A stretch of 64,000 bases of DNA from Cordilura impudica. Its lineage: Eukaryota; Arthropoda; Insecta; Diptera; Scathophagidae. The notes under the pieces are model-generated. The model was not told the DNA's origin. It saw only the letters and a program-made list of their open reading frames with translations, and did not search any database. The stretch covers positions 293,647,670 to 293,711,669 of the forward strand of contig OY821517.1 of NCBI GenBank assembly GCA_963682025.1, read 5' to 3'. The position numbers and the translations under genes were made by a program. How positions within the stretch are numbered: position 1 is the first letter of the stretch; every line of letters starts with the position of its first letter. Positions 32,401-42,011 of this stretch are shown in pieces.

Positions 32401-35400
32401 ATAATATACCAGAGCAGTGTTCATATATATATGGATGATGTTCAACTATATAAGTACATATGTAATCACAATAAAAATATTAATGATTGCTTAAGTAAAT
32501 TAAATGATGACCTGAACGGTGTTTATACGTGGGCCGTATAGAATGGTCTTTGCTTTAAATCCAGTAATTCAAAATGCCTGATAATAAAGCCAAAATCAAT
32601 AAAATCAACATTTAAACTAGTAGTTTTACTAAACAATCAAAATATTTATATTGTAATTGTAACAAAAATTCTTGGTATAATTTTTAATAATAATCTCACA
32701 TGGACTGATCACATAAATATAACATCTGCTATGCTACGAAGTTTATGGATAACCCAGTACTTTATACCGGTTTGGATTCGTTTATTACTTGCTATATCAT
32801 ATCTAATGTCAACTTTATTGTATGGATGAGATTTTTTTTCGAGTTGGAATAAATTGGAGAAAGCTTACAATGCCATTGTAAGATATGTTTGTGGCCTCAG
32901 TAAAGACGATCATATAACACCAATTTCCAAAAAAAAAAAAAAATATGGAGTTATGTTTTGTGATTTGTTATAAATTTGAACCTTGACTTATTTACATAAA
33001 ATATCTTTTTTATAGAATATACCTCAAACGCCCGTAGATCAAACGACCTAATACAAATTAATTCAATTTGATTTTGGAACTTGCTATTTTCAAATATACA
33101 GTCTAAAAGCAACGCAATGAAGTTTTAAAAGGTCCTTCTTAATTTTTATAATTAATGTTTTTTCTTTAATTAAATAATAGTTTCATATTAATATTTCATG
33201 TTATTTAAATACAAATTGTCATTATAATCAAAATTTACTTAATGATATGTGGCTATGTGGTTCACACCTATAATGTATTTTTATTCCAAGATTTTTTTTG
33301 TGCGGGATACCGGATTATATATATAAATATAATTTAAATGAAGGCAAATCTTTTTATGAAATAGCTCGAATCATAGGCAGAAGACACTCCACAGTGCAAT
33401 ATGTCATTTAAAACTACAAATCCACTAATGCAATTTTGTAAAAATTTCGCTCTGATCGCCCCTCCAAACTAACTGAGCGGGAAATGTGAAATATTTTGGA
33501 GGCATTAAAAAAGAATCTCAGAATTACTGCTTCCCAAATTAGTTCTAAAATCAAGGAACCTTCGGCAGAAACATTCATGAAGATACCAGCTTTCGCAACA
33601 TATTAACAAAAAATTTGGCATGTAGCGTGGCACGTCGAATTTTATTTATTTCCGATGTCAATAGTAAAAAACGTATGGACGTATGCAAATGAGTATGTAA
33701 ACAAGTCTTCAGAATTTAGAGACGTTTTTTTTTTTTCAGATGGCAGCAAGTTTTATTTTTTCGACATTAAAGGAAAAAAGTTAGTTTAGCGAAAAAGTGA
33801 AACTGCATTATATAAAGAAAATCTCTCGGTTTAACACGGTGGAGTTGGTATTATGGCGTTGTATAGGGCAGGCAACGGGGTGGTGAACTCGTATCAAATT
33901 GGATACATAAACATTTTAAATCAAAATTTAAAACAAATCGCACGAGAACTGGGCCTTGGAGGAGATTTCTTGTTCCAACAGGAAAATAATTCAAAACATA
34001 CGGCGCAGCGCATAATGCCAAGCTGAGGCTGTTCTACAATACTAAAAATCATTTGAAATCACCACCCCAATCACCCGATCTTAATCCTATAGAGCTTTTC
34101 AAAGGAAATATTAAAACCCGTCATTTTAGTTGAGTGGAGTTAAGTAAAGAGGATACTTATCGTTAGTTAAGTCAATGCCAAATCGGCTCAAAGAGGTGCT
34201 AAAGCTCAAAAGATATCGTACAAGTTACTAATTAGAACAATATTTAGCTATTTCTTATGATTTTTTTTTTTTTTTTTTGCTGATTTTTGCATGCATAAAT
34301 TTTTTTAAAGGCAATAAACCTTAAATATATTTTAAATATTAAGTAATAAATTGCTTAATAATTTATTAGAAAAAAAAAAAAAACAATTCAGCTTAGGTAA
34401 TTTATTTTAATTTTTTTCGTAGTATCACAGTTAAAATTTTAAGTGTACGGACACTTTTTCTAGCATGTGTAAGTAGTATCAAGTATGTTAATAGATCCAA
34501 ACTAATATTTTCTTGCAAAAATTAAAACTTCATTTAATCGTGTTTATCGATTAACGAGGAAACCGTTTAATCGAGGTTCAACCTTATTTTCAATCTCAAT
34601 TTGTAAAACCGATTTAATCCATTTCCAGTAAGACATTTTCACTGTTTTCGCAAATCGAATTTCTTCCTTATCAATCAATCAATATACAGAGGCGGATAAA
34701 ATTATTCCCTTATAACCTTATAATTATTACATGATGCTATATTTCCTTATCAAATATATTTAGCAAACACAGTAATCATTCCTTTATTAATAAAGTACTT
34801 AAAATAAAAGAATTGCCTTGCAAAATAATATATTCAAATAGTCTATTACAAAATTATTCGCATAGTGTAATATTTTAAAGTTGTGAAATTCAAACTTTAA
34901 AATAATAAGGCAGCACTTATTGCTAATAAGGAACAGTTATCATATCATGTACATATAAATGGTCCGCCAAATAACTTTTTTTTTTTGAAAATGCTATAAA
35001 AAAAACCTGCTGAATATTATTTCAAATTTATTTTTTTTATTTGAAAGTACAATCCTTCCGGTTAATAATGGAAAATAATTTCATTCAAATGGCTGCCTCG
35101 GCTGGCCATGCAGTAGCCTACACGATCGGTCCAATTTTTAAGCACATTATCGATTGTGTGCAGCAGTATTTCACCAATGGCTTCACGAATATTGTCCTTT
35201 AAAGCGTCAATTGTCTCTGGCTTGTTGGCGTAACACTTATCTTTGAGGGCACCCCACAAATAATAGTCCAACGATGTCAAATCGCAGCTCCGAGGTGGCC
35301 AAACGACATCAGCTCTGCGGCTGATAATGCGATCTTCAAAAACAGGGCGCAAAACATCGAGTGTAGCTTCGGCTGTGTGGCACGTAGCGCCATCCTGTTG

Positions 35401-38400
35401 AAACCAAATGTTGCCAATATCCTCTTCTTCAATTTTTGTGAACAAAAATTCGTTCAACATGGCCCGATAACAATCGCCATTGACTGTAACGGCCACTCCT
35501 TGCTCATTTTCGAAGAAAAATGGCCCAATTATGCCTCTGGACCAAAATCCGCACCAAACAGTGACTCGTTTTGGGTGTATCGGCTTTTCAATGTATGCGT
35601 GCGGGTTTTCTGTGCCCCAAATGCGACAATTTTGCTTGTTTACTTACCCGCCAAGATCAAACTGAGCTTCATCTGAAAAGATGATTTTTTTTGGCAAAAT
35701 CAGCATCTTCTGTAAGTCGATCGCAGGCGCACTTAGCGAAGCGAAAACGCTTTGGATGGTCAGTTGGCTTCAACTCCTGAACCAATTGGACTTTGTATGG
35801 CGTTATACCAAGGTCTTCATGCAAAATTCGTCTCAATGATGCCTCCGAAATGTTCAATTCTTGAGAACGACGGTGAATTGATGTTGATGGCGCTTCACGC
35901 ACACTTTCTGTCACAGCAGCAATATTCTCGGGTGTACGCACTGTTTTTGGCTTTTCACACTTTGGTTTAACGATGAGGATGCCAGTTTCTTTCACTTTTT
36001 TCACAAGATAACGAACATACGGAGCTGACGGTGCTTCTCTTCTTCCAAAATCCGTATGCAATTTTCGCACACATTCTGTAACATTACCATGATTTTCAGA
36101 GTAATGTCGCAATATTTCCCAGCGTTGTTCAAGCGTATACGCAACCATATTCGTTCAGCGGAAGGATAAAACTAATCATCTGTCAAATCAGACATGAGCT
36201 AAGTGTTACCATTCACGAAATAAGCACTAGTTGAAAAAAAACGTTAGATAGCGGACCCTTTATAAAAGCGAAAGTATGTATGTATGGTTGTTTGTTTGTA
36301 TCTTTTAGGAGGCTAAATCATTGGACCGATCTTAAAGCGTATCTGGAAGGAACTATAGGCTATAAATTTTTTTGCGTGAACCCAAGTTATTCATGTGTTT
36401 AGTCCAACAAAAAATGAGCGTAATCGGAACAGTGGGTGTTGCACCGCCCACACAAAGTAAATATATATCATATAACAGGAGTACTATAAAAGGGAAAGCC
36501 TTGAAACTTTAAACGAGTCCATCAGATATTAATGAGAGTAATCAGATAAAAACGGGAGGGAAAGATTAATGGGCTTAACACCTCTTATACAAAAAAAAAA
36601 TGAAATACTATGACAGTCTTGAAACTTTTGACAAGTACATTAATTACCAAAGTGAGTAGGGAAAATATAGGCGGAATCGCAAATTCAAAAATCGCGAAAA
36701 ACAAAAATCGCCAAAAGAAAAAAATCTTCAAAACCAAAAAGCGGAAAAATCAAAAATCACCAAAACCGAAAATCGCGATAAACGAAAATCGCCAAAAATA
36801 AAAATCTTCAAAACCAAAAATCGGCAAAAATCTAAAATCGCCAAGTCAAAAATCGCCTAAATCAGAAATCAATAATTGTCTAATGATATTTTGAATTCAA
36901 GGCCAATCGTTAAGCGTTGCCGGATTTATTTTGGAAAATCCATGTTTGTCAAATGGAGGAGGAACGCCGAAAAATTTTTAAAAATTTCGAAAAATAGTAA
37001 AATAAATAAAATAAAATGTTCTAATTGTACAATATAAACTTCCTAGGAAAAATTTATTATGAAAGAATACATGTCAATGTCTCAGTAAGTCGTAGTGAAG
37101 AACGACAGGGTATACTAGTTTTATTTACTTTCATATCATTTTAATTTTGGTAAAAACTTCAGAAGCAGTTAAAACAGTTCGCAAACAAAGAGAAACCACG
37201 GGGGGAAGCAATATATTGGAGCTGTATAAACAGAAAAATCATGTGGACAAATTTGAGAAATTGTTCAGAGAAGCTGATTTACCATTTATAGAATCATCAA
37301 ATGTTTTAAAAATGATACATATCTTCAAATATGTACTCGAAAGCTTATTAAAAAGGAAGAAAGAACAATTGTAAGAAAAATTATTCTTCAGAGTTGTTAG
37401 AAAAAGTTGGAAAAGAAACACAACTGTATCCAGAACTTTGTATCGGGCTGGTTACAACTCCATGGTAGTACGAAAATGCCCTTTGTAAGCAAAATGAATC
37501 TAAGAACAACAATCGAGTTTTCAAAAACATATTTAAATAATCCTGTGGACTTCTGGAACACTGTATTATTGACAGATGAAGGAGAAAGCCGAATTGTGAA
37601 CTGGAAAAAAAAAACAAAAAATCAATAAAGTTAGACATGGTGGAGGGAGGGTCATGGTGTAGGGCTGTATGTGGGCAGCATATGTTGGTACCTGGGTGTT
37701 CATTGTGTGGAATGTGTTAAAAAACTTGGATCTGGATGATCATTTTTATTTTCAGCAAGCTAATGACCCCAAACACAATGCTTGGATCATTCACCGTGTG
37801 TCGCTAGGCTTGGCAACAACTTTAATCGCAAATACAAGCAAATGTGTGAATAATCTAGTCCTCATGAAAATTGATGTGATGTTTATTTTTTGTTAATTAC
37901 TTTAGAAAGAAGTTATATACAGTGGCGACATTTTAAATAACTCGTTTACTATCGAACATCTTCTTATATATTAAAAGAATTTATGAATAAACTTTGCATT
38001 CAAGATTTTTTCAATATTTTTCTTCTCTCAAACCTCTATAACTAGAGTTCTAATTAACGTAGGCTGTTGACATAGGTCTAAGAACACTCAGTGGATCAAG
38101 CTCCTTCTTTTGAGCTATTAACTGTTAACTATTCGTTGGGTTTGAGGAAAGTTATGCGTGGAGAATCAACTTTACTTTTACTGTACGTTAACTTATCTTG
38201 GCATATTTTGGCATTACTGTACGTTAACTTCTCTTGGCAAATTCGTTGGGTTTGAGGAAAGTTATGCGTGGACAATCAACTTTACTTTTACTGTACGTTA
38301 ACTTCTCTTGGCATATTTTGGCATTACTGTACGTTAACTTCTCTTGGCAAATTTTAGTATTATATTATAAAAATTAATATAATATAATGCTGCGGAGCAG

Positions 38401-40655
38401 CACGGGTCCTCTAGTTAAATTATGAAAAAAAAAATTATTTCGTTTTCATCATATAATTCTTTTTACATTTAGTTTTTCTTTGAAGTATTGTTATTTTTAT
38501 ATAGTTTTAAATAGAAAAAAAAGAGTTTCTATTTAAAAAATAATAAATCTATAATATTAATAGGCTAGGCGATTTTTTGTAACCGATGTAAGTTTCACAG
38601 TTTTACCCCGATTTTGACAAAAAATTTGTCATTCGAAAGGTATTTTTCTTTTTAGCCGTTACCCAGATTTACAGATTTTCATCGTCTGGAATATTTTTTT
38701 TTTTGGAGTTATGATCATTTAAAGTTGCTAAATTTGTTAATGTGTTTGTGTTATTGTGTTGGTTTGTTTTCTTCATTTAAAATGAGTTGAATTGTGAAGC
38801 ATACCTTTAGGGTCTTTTTTAAATGAAAAAAAAAAAAATTTCCTAGAATTTGCAGTCGGATTTCGAGTGCTGGAATTGGCTAGTAATAATAAAGCAGACA
38901 CTAAAAATAGCATTGCCAAAAAGAAAAAAACCACACGTGCCTAAAAAACAGAACGAAACGTTTAAAATTAGCCAAGGATCGTTTAAAAAACCTAAAAATA
39001 GGTGGAACAATATGCTTTTTACTGATGAATCAAAATTCAATCGCTTCGGATAGATGGAAAAAGGTATGTGAGACGTAAATCAAATACAGAATTTGTTTCT
39101 ATACACATATTAAAAACTGTGAAACATGGGGGAGGATGTGTATTAGTCTGGGTAAGATTGTCCTGGTATGAAGTGGGTCCAATTACGCATATAGAAGGCA
39201 CTATGGATCAAATAGTAAACAAAAACATTTTAGCAGACGTTATGATGCCTTATGTAGAGGAAGAAATGCCTCTTAAATGGAACTTGGTACAAGATATCGA
39301 TCCTAAACATACTGCGGTGTGTACAGTACAGTACAGTGCAGTCTGTACGCCCAATCCCCGGATCTAAACCCAAACAAGAATCTATGGAGCGACATAAACA
39401 TACGAATTGACCGTACTGAAGCTACAAATTTAAATCTATTATGGGAAGAAATCCAAAAGGCATGGAATTTCATACCCCTGAAAAGATGCCGGAAATTGGC
39501 ATCAAAGCACTGTTGTTATTAAAAGTAAAGGTTATCCAACAATGTTTTTTTTTAGGAAATAAAAGGATTTTTAAGTTTAACTAATGTGTGCTATTGTCGA
39601 TCAAATCGGTAAGTCGTTCCGAAAAAAATAAATAAAAAAAGTCTGAGAAAATTTGAAACATTTTAGTTCCATTTGATAAATAAGTCGCCGTGATTAACAA
39701 AAATTTATAACGGCCTAAAAAAATAATGAAAAGAACAATAATTAAGTGTGTTCGTATTTTTCTTATAAAATGTGCTATTTAAAATGTCGCCACTGTATAT
39801 TTAATTTTTTAATATATTTAATAACTTTATAAATAAATAAATATTTCATATAACCGAATATTGGTCAACTTATTTATTTAGGAGATATAGTTTGACATTT
39901 GTAGACATGTATATGTAAATAATTTTGCCCACCTCTGTATCTTTTTTGAAACTTCATCTAAATTGTGCATATGAAATTTTTACTTTCGCCATAAACTGAA
40001 AAGCAAAACATAACCGAGCGAAAATATTACCATAAAATTATCTTAAGCTATGGAAAGTCCGATTTCGTTTTAAAGATGTGATCGTGTTGGGGTGTAGTAA
40101 GAATTATTTCTAAGAATGCAAACTTAAAATGCTTAGAATACAACTTTAAGTTATTTAAAATCAATACTTACAATTTGTTGTCGATGTTGATTTATTTGAA
40201 TCGAAGTACTGACGTTTACGTTCACTACGTAACGAAGGTGGTGGTGTTATTGGTGAAGCAGATAATATAACTGCTGATGATGTCGAGGTGTTTAAAGTTG
40301 AATTACGTGATACAGCACGTTTGCTAGAATTGTGACAATTGCTGCTATTAAATGGCGACTGCTCTTGTTGTTGCTGTTGTTCTTGATGTGCTGAACAGCG
40401 TGACTTGCTGCGTGAACGTTTATCGTTGGCAAAATTTGAAGAAGTGGATTGAGTAACGGTTAAGTTTTTATTGTTATTTATGTATTGTTGTTGCAGTTGG
40501 CGACCACCACGTCTATTTTTGGCCGTATGTTTACTATTAGTTATTGTTGTTGCTGCTGTTGCTGATGTTATATTTGTTGTTGCATATGTCAATATGCTGC
40601 CGTCGTGCCCCTCCGTCACTGCAGAGAGCGATTGACTATTAACGGACTCGGCCAT
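21147..40655 (-). CDS. 5' part of a large gene: Q/N/S-rich protein with acidic tract (partial)
   Basis: Two exons, 40655-40172 and 22739-21147, join in frame (phase 1) and give 692 residues with the reading frame still open at the last donor. The protein begins AESVNSQSLSAVTEG after Met, is rich in N, S, T and polyQ, and has a basic NLS-like KKRR at 180-183 in SPLKKRRYHN. It has a long D/E tract at about 612-683, followed by IAASIARIRG. No folded domain is visible yet. A nuclear or chromatin-associated role is plausible from composition. One candidate is the fly TRIP12-type HECT ligase (circadian trip), which has a long disordered N-terminus; this is a weak guess from memory, so no symbol is given. 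The remaining exons were not found at 1-21146 and are probably to the left of the window. Confidence 0.75.
23247..25005. mobile_element. TIR element containing a nested foldback
   Basis: The 16-bp ends TGCGTTTACATCTAAG at 23247-23262 and inverted at 24990-25005 are identical. Inside, next to both ends, are diverged inverted copies of TAGATTTTAGTTGAAATCTA-like sequence. No coding frame. The target duplication is unclear. Confidence 0.65.
23700..24724. mobile_element. 1.0 kb foldback element, arms about 415 bp
   Basis: The left arm (23700-24117) reads TGCACTTTTGAAGAGACCTA and the right arm (24311-24724, inverted) reads the same. Agreement continues through GTAGATCATTTGTCCATTTT, GAATACACCCTCAAAATCTG and GGGAACATATGTTTTTATTA to near the centre. 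The spacer is about 190 bp. Arm identity looks above 90 percent by eye. Confidence 0.85.
25881..26420 (+). pseudogene. Transib transposase, C-terminal catalytic region (one nonsense codon)
   Basis: The frame reads ITKVDAELLERMHVILIAVS, then LYPWYYMPPTLHKFLIHGPE, then LLPIGQLSEEAQEARNKDFK and NYREHYSRKCSREKSN. A TAA at 26199-26201 interrupts, and the same frame continues DIFNRLLLSSDPLITT to a D/E-rich end and TGA at 26418. From family knowledge, the HK.L.H..EI...IG..SEE..E..NK block corresponds to the RAG1 C-terminal core that carries the third catalytic acid (Glu). The alignment is from memory. The tail of about 45 residues is unusually acidic (DEEINEDIDDDNYED-type). Confidence 0.8.
26433..26493. 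repeat. (TA)n microsatellite inside the Transib element
   Basis: About 60 bp of near-pure TA just after the transposase stop codon. Confidence 0.95.
27083..27760 (-). pseudogene. Mariner transposase remnant, target of the Transib insertion
   Basis: On the - strand: METMEQSSQWI-type segment, DERAPKKVKVDMSANRLYCD, then FFFWDVCGVTHIDYLEEGKM, then VLFHHDNATAH at 27107-27080, where the Transib target site interrupts it. These are the first- and second-aspartate regions of mariner. Frame breaks throughout. Confidence 0.7.
28400..28923 (+). mobile_element. Internally deleted mariner-like element
   Basis: Ends AAGGGTGCCCCACTAAGAGT and, inverted, TAGGGTGACCCAATGAGAGT, flanked by TA. The interior keeps LQHDGATCHAARGTINLL (second catalytic Asp) followed shortly by ISQNSEVNGR, then a C-terminal scrap. 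Most of the transposase is missing. The QxDGATCH motif links it to the DD41D-type copies at 9135, 34958 and 63237, but the TIR differs. Confidence 0.8.
28924..29801. other. Unassigned stretch
   Basis: No repeat family recognised. A 34-codon frame at about 29503 (MDLNMVNQIQEYELDLNSEE...) is open but has no supporting context. Confidence 0.4.
29802..31852 (+). mobile_element. Pogo/Tigger-like DNA transposon
   Basis: TIRs begin CAGTACAAGCTCG on both sides, flanked by TA (29800-29801 and 31853-31854). The subterminal DNA repeats TTCGCGACTA / TTATCGCGAC motifs at both ends, like the repeated transposase sites in Tigger ends. Length 2051 bp with a nearly complete transposase gene. Confidence 0.92.
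29950..31600 (+). pseudogene. Tigger-type transposase, two frameshifts, one small intron
   Basis: Order: psq-like helix-turn-helix (ISQKLEILKKFKSGDSVNSI, VYRIIKQENSL), CENP-B-type domain (AEILRAKASHLYSKIYQ, ASEGWLKKFKRRHGI), then the DDE_1 catalytic core. The three Asp are in IYNADESGLYY, LLLDNATCHP and ALIQPLDQ; the last two are 33 residues apart. Frames shift near 30245 and near 30544. A 58-bp intron (30886-30943, GTAAGT...TTTTTTAG) is needed to join FVPH to VREFLVSKG; without it there is a stop at 30892. A likely start is ATG 30080. Ends TAG after an acidic tail. Confidence 0.85.
32270..33060 (+). pseudogene. Non-LTR retrotransposon reverse transcriptase fragment
   Basis: In shifting frames: TKGVPQGSIL, NNIPEQCS, YIYMDDVQLYKY (the xxDD catalytic box), LNDDLNGVYTWAV, CLIIKPKS and ILGIIFNNNLTWTDHIN. 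This order matches fingers/palm blocks and the thumb entry of a Jockey- or I-type LINE reverse transcriptase. Several stops; no 5' or 3' end found. Confidence 0.75.
33300..34260 (+). pseudogene. Tc1-like transposase remnant
   Basis: SFYEIARIIGRRHSTVQYVI (paired-like HTH), FRSDRPSKLTEREM, then after a gap FQQENNSKHTAQRIM (second Asp region, decayed) and SPDLNPIE-like PILIL in another frame. Many stops. Termini not found. Confidence 0.65.
34958..36260 (-). mobile_element. DD41D mariner-like transposon, copy 2 (full length)
   Basis: 1303 bp between TA dinucleotides. Ends AAGGGTCCGC (right, inverted) and AATGGTCCGCC (left). The transposase starts at ATG 36148 (MVAYTLEQRWEILRHYSENH) and stops at 35062. 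Motifs: HTH region to HPKRFRFAKCACDRL; first Asp in SDEAQF (His replaced by Gln compared with copy 3); second in QQDGATCHTA; third in SCDLTSLDYYLWG. I count 41 residues between the last two Asp, the DD41D (rosa-like) spacing. Two lesions: an A-run frameshift at about 35685 and a TAA at about 35650. Closest to intact of the three copies. Confidence 0.92.
36676..36880 (+). repeat. Short-period tandem array (about 10-14 bp units)
   Basis: AAAAATCGCCAAAA / AAAATCTTCAAAACC units repeat about 15 times with variation. Lies inside the family D Helitron-like element. Confidence 0.8.
37140..37910 (+). pseudogene. Tc1-like transposase remnant
   Basis: Frames include ASKTYLNNPVDFWNTVLLTD-like text, VRHGGGRVMV and FYFQQANDPKHNAWIIHR, corresponding to the W/D region before the first Asp, the VKHGGGSVMVWG block and the second-Asp block of Tc1 transposases. 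Stops and frame changes throughout. Ends just left of the next Tc1 element. Confidence 0.7.
37959..38414 (+). mobile_element. Helitron-like element inside the Tc1 copy
   Basis: A^TCTTCTTATATATTAAAAG at the left; hairpin GCTGCGGAGCAGC (38389-38401) then ACGGGTCCTCTAG^T at the right. Both ends fit Helitron rules. No coding capacity. Confidence 0.75.
38131..38350 (+). repeat. Two 110-bp tandem units
   Basis: ATTCGTTGGGTTTGAGGAAA starts at 38131 and 38241; the units differ at few positions. Each contains a shorter internal repeat of ACTGTACGTTAACTTCTCTT. Confidence 0.9.
38548..38883 (+). mobile_element. Family B Helitron, copy B7
   Basis: A^TCTATAATATTAATAGG start and GGAATTGGCTAG^T end, with a decayed hairpin (GCAGTCGGATTTCGAGTGC). 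Nested in the Tc1 element. Confidence 0.88.
39798..40171. other. Intronic stretch next to exon 1 of the large gene
   Basis: AT-rich, no feature seen apart from the donor GTAAGT at 40171-40166 (- strand). Confidence 0.5.
40172..40655 (-). CDS. Large gene, exon 1 with start codon
   Basis: ATG at 40655-40653 is the first in frame after a TAA only three codons upstream (40667-40665), so the start is well fixed. 161 codons plus one base; donor AATT|GTAAGT. Encodes MAESVNSQSLSAVTEGHDGS, an Arg-rich patch (NRRGGRQLQQQ), KRSRSKSRCS and LRSERKRQYF. Confidence 0.85.
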
Positions 40656-40987
40656 AGACGACACTTAACCGCACATTCAATCCCACTAAACATGCCCTCG
40701 TCGCAACACTTTTATGGTTTTTGAATATCAAAATTACCCGAGTTTGTTTTTAATTTAATGTCAATTTTTGCAATTACTTTCAAAAAAAAACCTCTTTTTT
40801 CTTTATTCAAAGTCTTACTATTCACAATGCACCGCTCTTTAACTAATGGAAAAAACACTTCACTTAAAGTTTCGAGTCCTATTAAATAGATTTTGTTTTT
40901 GAAAGTTAGTTATTTTTTCTTCTGTTTTCAGGTTCCAGCGTTATATTATTCTCTTATAGCTCAAGTGCCTTTTGGTTCTTATGAGAC
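40656..40987 (-). other. Probable 5' UTR part of exon 1
   Basis: A strong acceptor, TTTTACCACTTTTTGCAG|GTCTC on the - strand, ends at 40988, so exon 1 may begin at 40987 with 332 nt of leader preceded by a further 5' UTR exon. No start codon in frame precedes 40655. Confidence 0.5.
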
Positions 40988-41389
40988 CTGCAAAAAGTGG
41001 TAAAAGAAACAATATAAAATTAAAATAAATTTTGCTTAAATAAAACAACAAATTTTATGAATATTTAAAAATTTCAAAAATACAATATGACTTTTGAATG
41101 ACAATTTCAATTAGTTTCAATTCACATTTGATATAAAAATCTAGAACTAAAATGATTGTAGAACAATAGAATGCAAAATTGTAGCAATTGTAAATATAAG
41201 AGTTCATCATTCGAATATATAGTATATTGCTGATGCATCTACACTTCAAATTATTTGTCAAACATTAATTATTCTCTGAAAACACTGAATGCAGTAAAGA
41301 TAAATAATAAAATTCGATTGGTCCTCAAATTTGTTTTATAATACATTTTTAGAGTAGAAAAATGTTTGAAGAACAAATTAAAATAAGAT

Positions 41390-41990
41390 CAGTCTAAGTC
41401 CGATATTCCAGACAGGTCGCCTACTTAGCGTTCTGAACCCCATACTACCCAAGCTACACACTCATCGAAGAGATGATATATGTACTACCCCCTCTTCTCT
41501 AGGGATTCCGCAGCTGCGGCAGTGATCGTTATGCTGAAGTCTGAGTCTTTCTCTGTATTTTTCGATCAGCCAATGATCCGACAACATGATATGTCCCTCT
41601 ACTTATGCTGAGGAGAGATTTAATCCATCTTGAGTTATAGTCAAGCAACGTCTGCCTTGCATTTCTGCATGTTTCAATTTTCTTCCATATATTTTCCGCT
41701 GCTCATAGGAAGAGCACAAAGATTCCTCCCTTAATGGTTGTGAAGTTGCGACTGACATCGCGTAAGATACATCAAGAGCAGTATCGGTCCTTGATAGCTT
41801 GTCTGCCCATCCATTACCATAAATATACCTATGGCCGGCGACCCATACAAGAGTGACCACGGAAATGCGGCTTAGTTTTGGCAGTTCCTTCTTGCACTGT
41901 CCTACCAGAACAGAAGATGCAATATGAGATTTGAGGGAGAAATGTGCCACCTAACTGTCGACAAAGATGTCTTCTATTTCCTTATAAGCG
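41390..41990 (-). pseudogene. LINE fragment: RNase H domain and C-terminal end
   Basis: The - strand frame 41603-41950 has SRISVVTLVWVAGHRYIYGN and GWADKLSRTDTALDV, the LxWVPGHxGxxGNExAD motif of the RNase H domain of R1/Jockey/I-type LINEs, here with the second catalytic region altered. In other frames it continues with C- and H-containing text (about 41600-41480) like the terminal zinc-finger region. Degenerate. Confidence 0.75.
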
Positions 41991-42011
41991 TATGAAATCC
42001 CTTGATCACCA

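Larger units (their letters stand above)
34945..37118 (+). mobile_element. Family D Helitron-like element split by a mariner
   Basis: If the mariner at 34958-36260 and one TA copy are removed, the left edge reads A^TCATGTACATAAAAGCGAAAG. The right edge has a hairpin GTCGT...ACGAC followed by AGGGTATACTAG^T. The interior holds the GCCTTGAAACTTT / ATTAATGAGAGTA unit and an AAAAATCGCC array. The 5' edge is inferred. Confidence 0.5.
37920..39795 (+). mobile_element. Tc1-like transposon with two nested Helitrons
   Basis: TIR CAGTGGCGACATTTTAAATA at both ends (20 of 20), flanked by TA (37918-37919 and 39796-39797). The transposase remnant at 38885-39535 includes LFTDESKFNRFG (first Asp), VKHGGGCVLVW, GPITHIEGTMD and DIDPKHTAVCTV (second Asp), then SPDLNP-like and a WNFIPLKRC C-terminus in other frames. 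Helitron-like insertions at 37959-38414 and 38548-38883 account for the missing 5' coding part. Confidence 0.9.
22740..40171 (-). other. 17.4 kb intron of the large gene
   Basis: Defined by donor GTAAGT (40171-40166) and acceptor ACAG (ending 22740). It carries Transib, pogo, mariner, Tc1, Helitron and LINE insertions. No intron exon was detected inside, although small in-phase exons cannot be excluded. Confidence 0.75.

Noticed and set aside
35377..35970. + frames opposite the second DD41D mariner (and the similar - frames at 9733-10113 and 63265-63747)
   Set aside because: Antisense shadows of the transposase; the sense frames carry the catalytic motifs.
21147..40655. Naming the large - strand gene as the fly TRIP12 homologue
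   Set aside because: No armadillo, WWE or HECT segment is in the window; composition alone cannot support a symbol.
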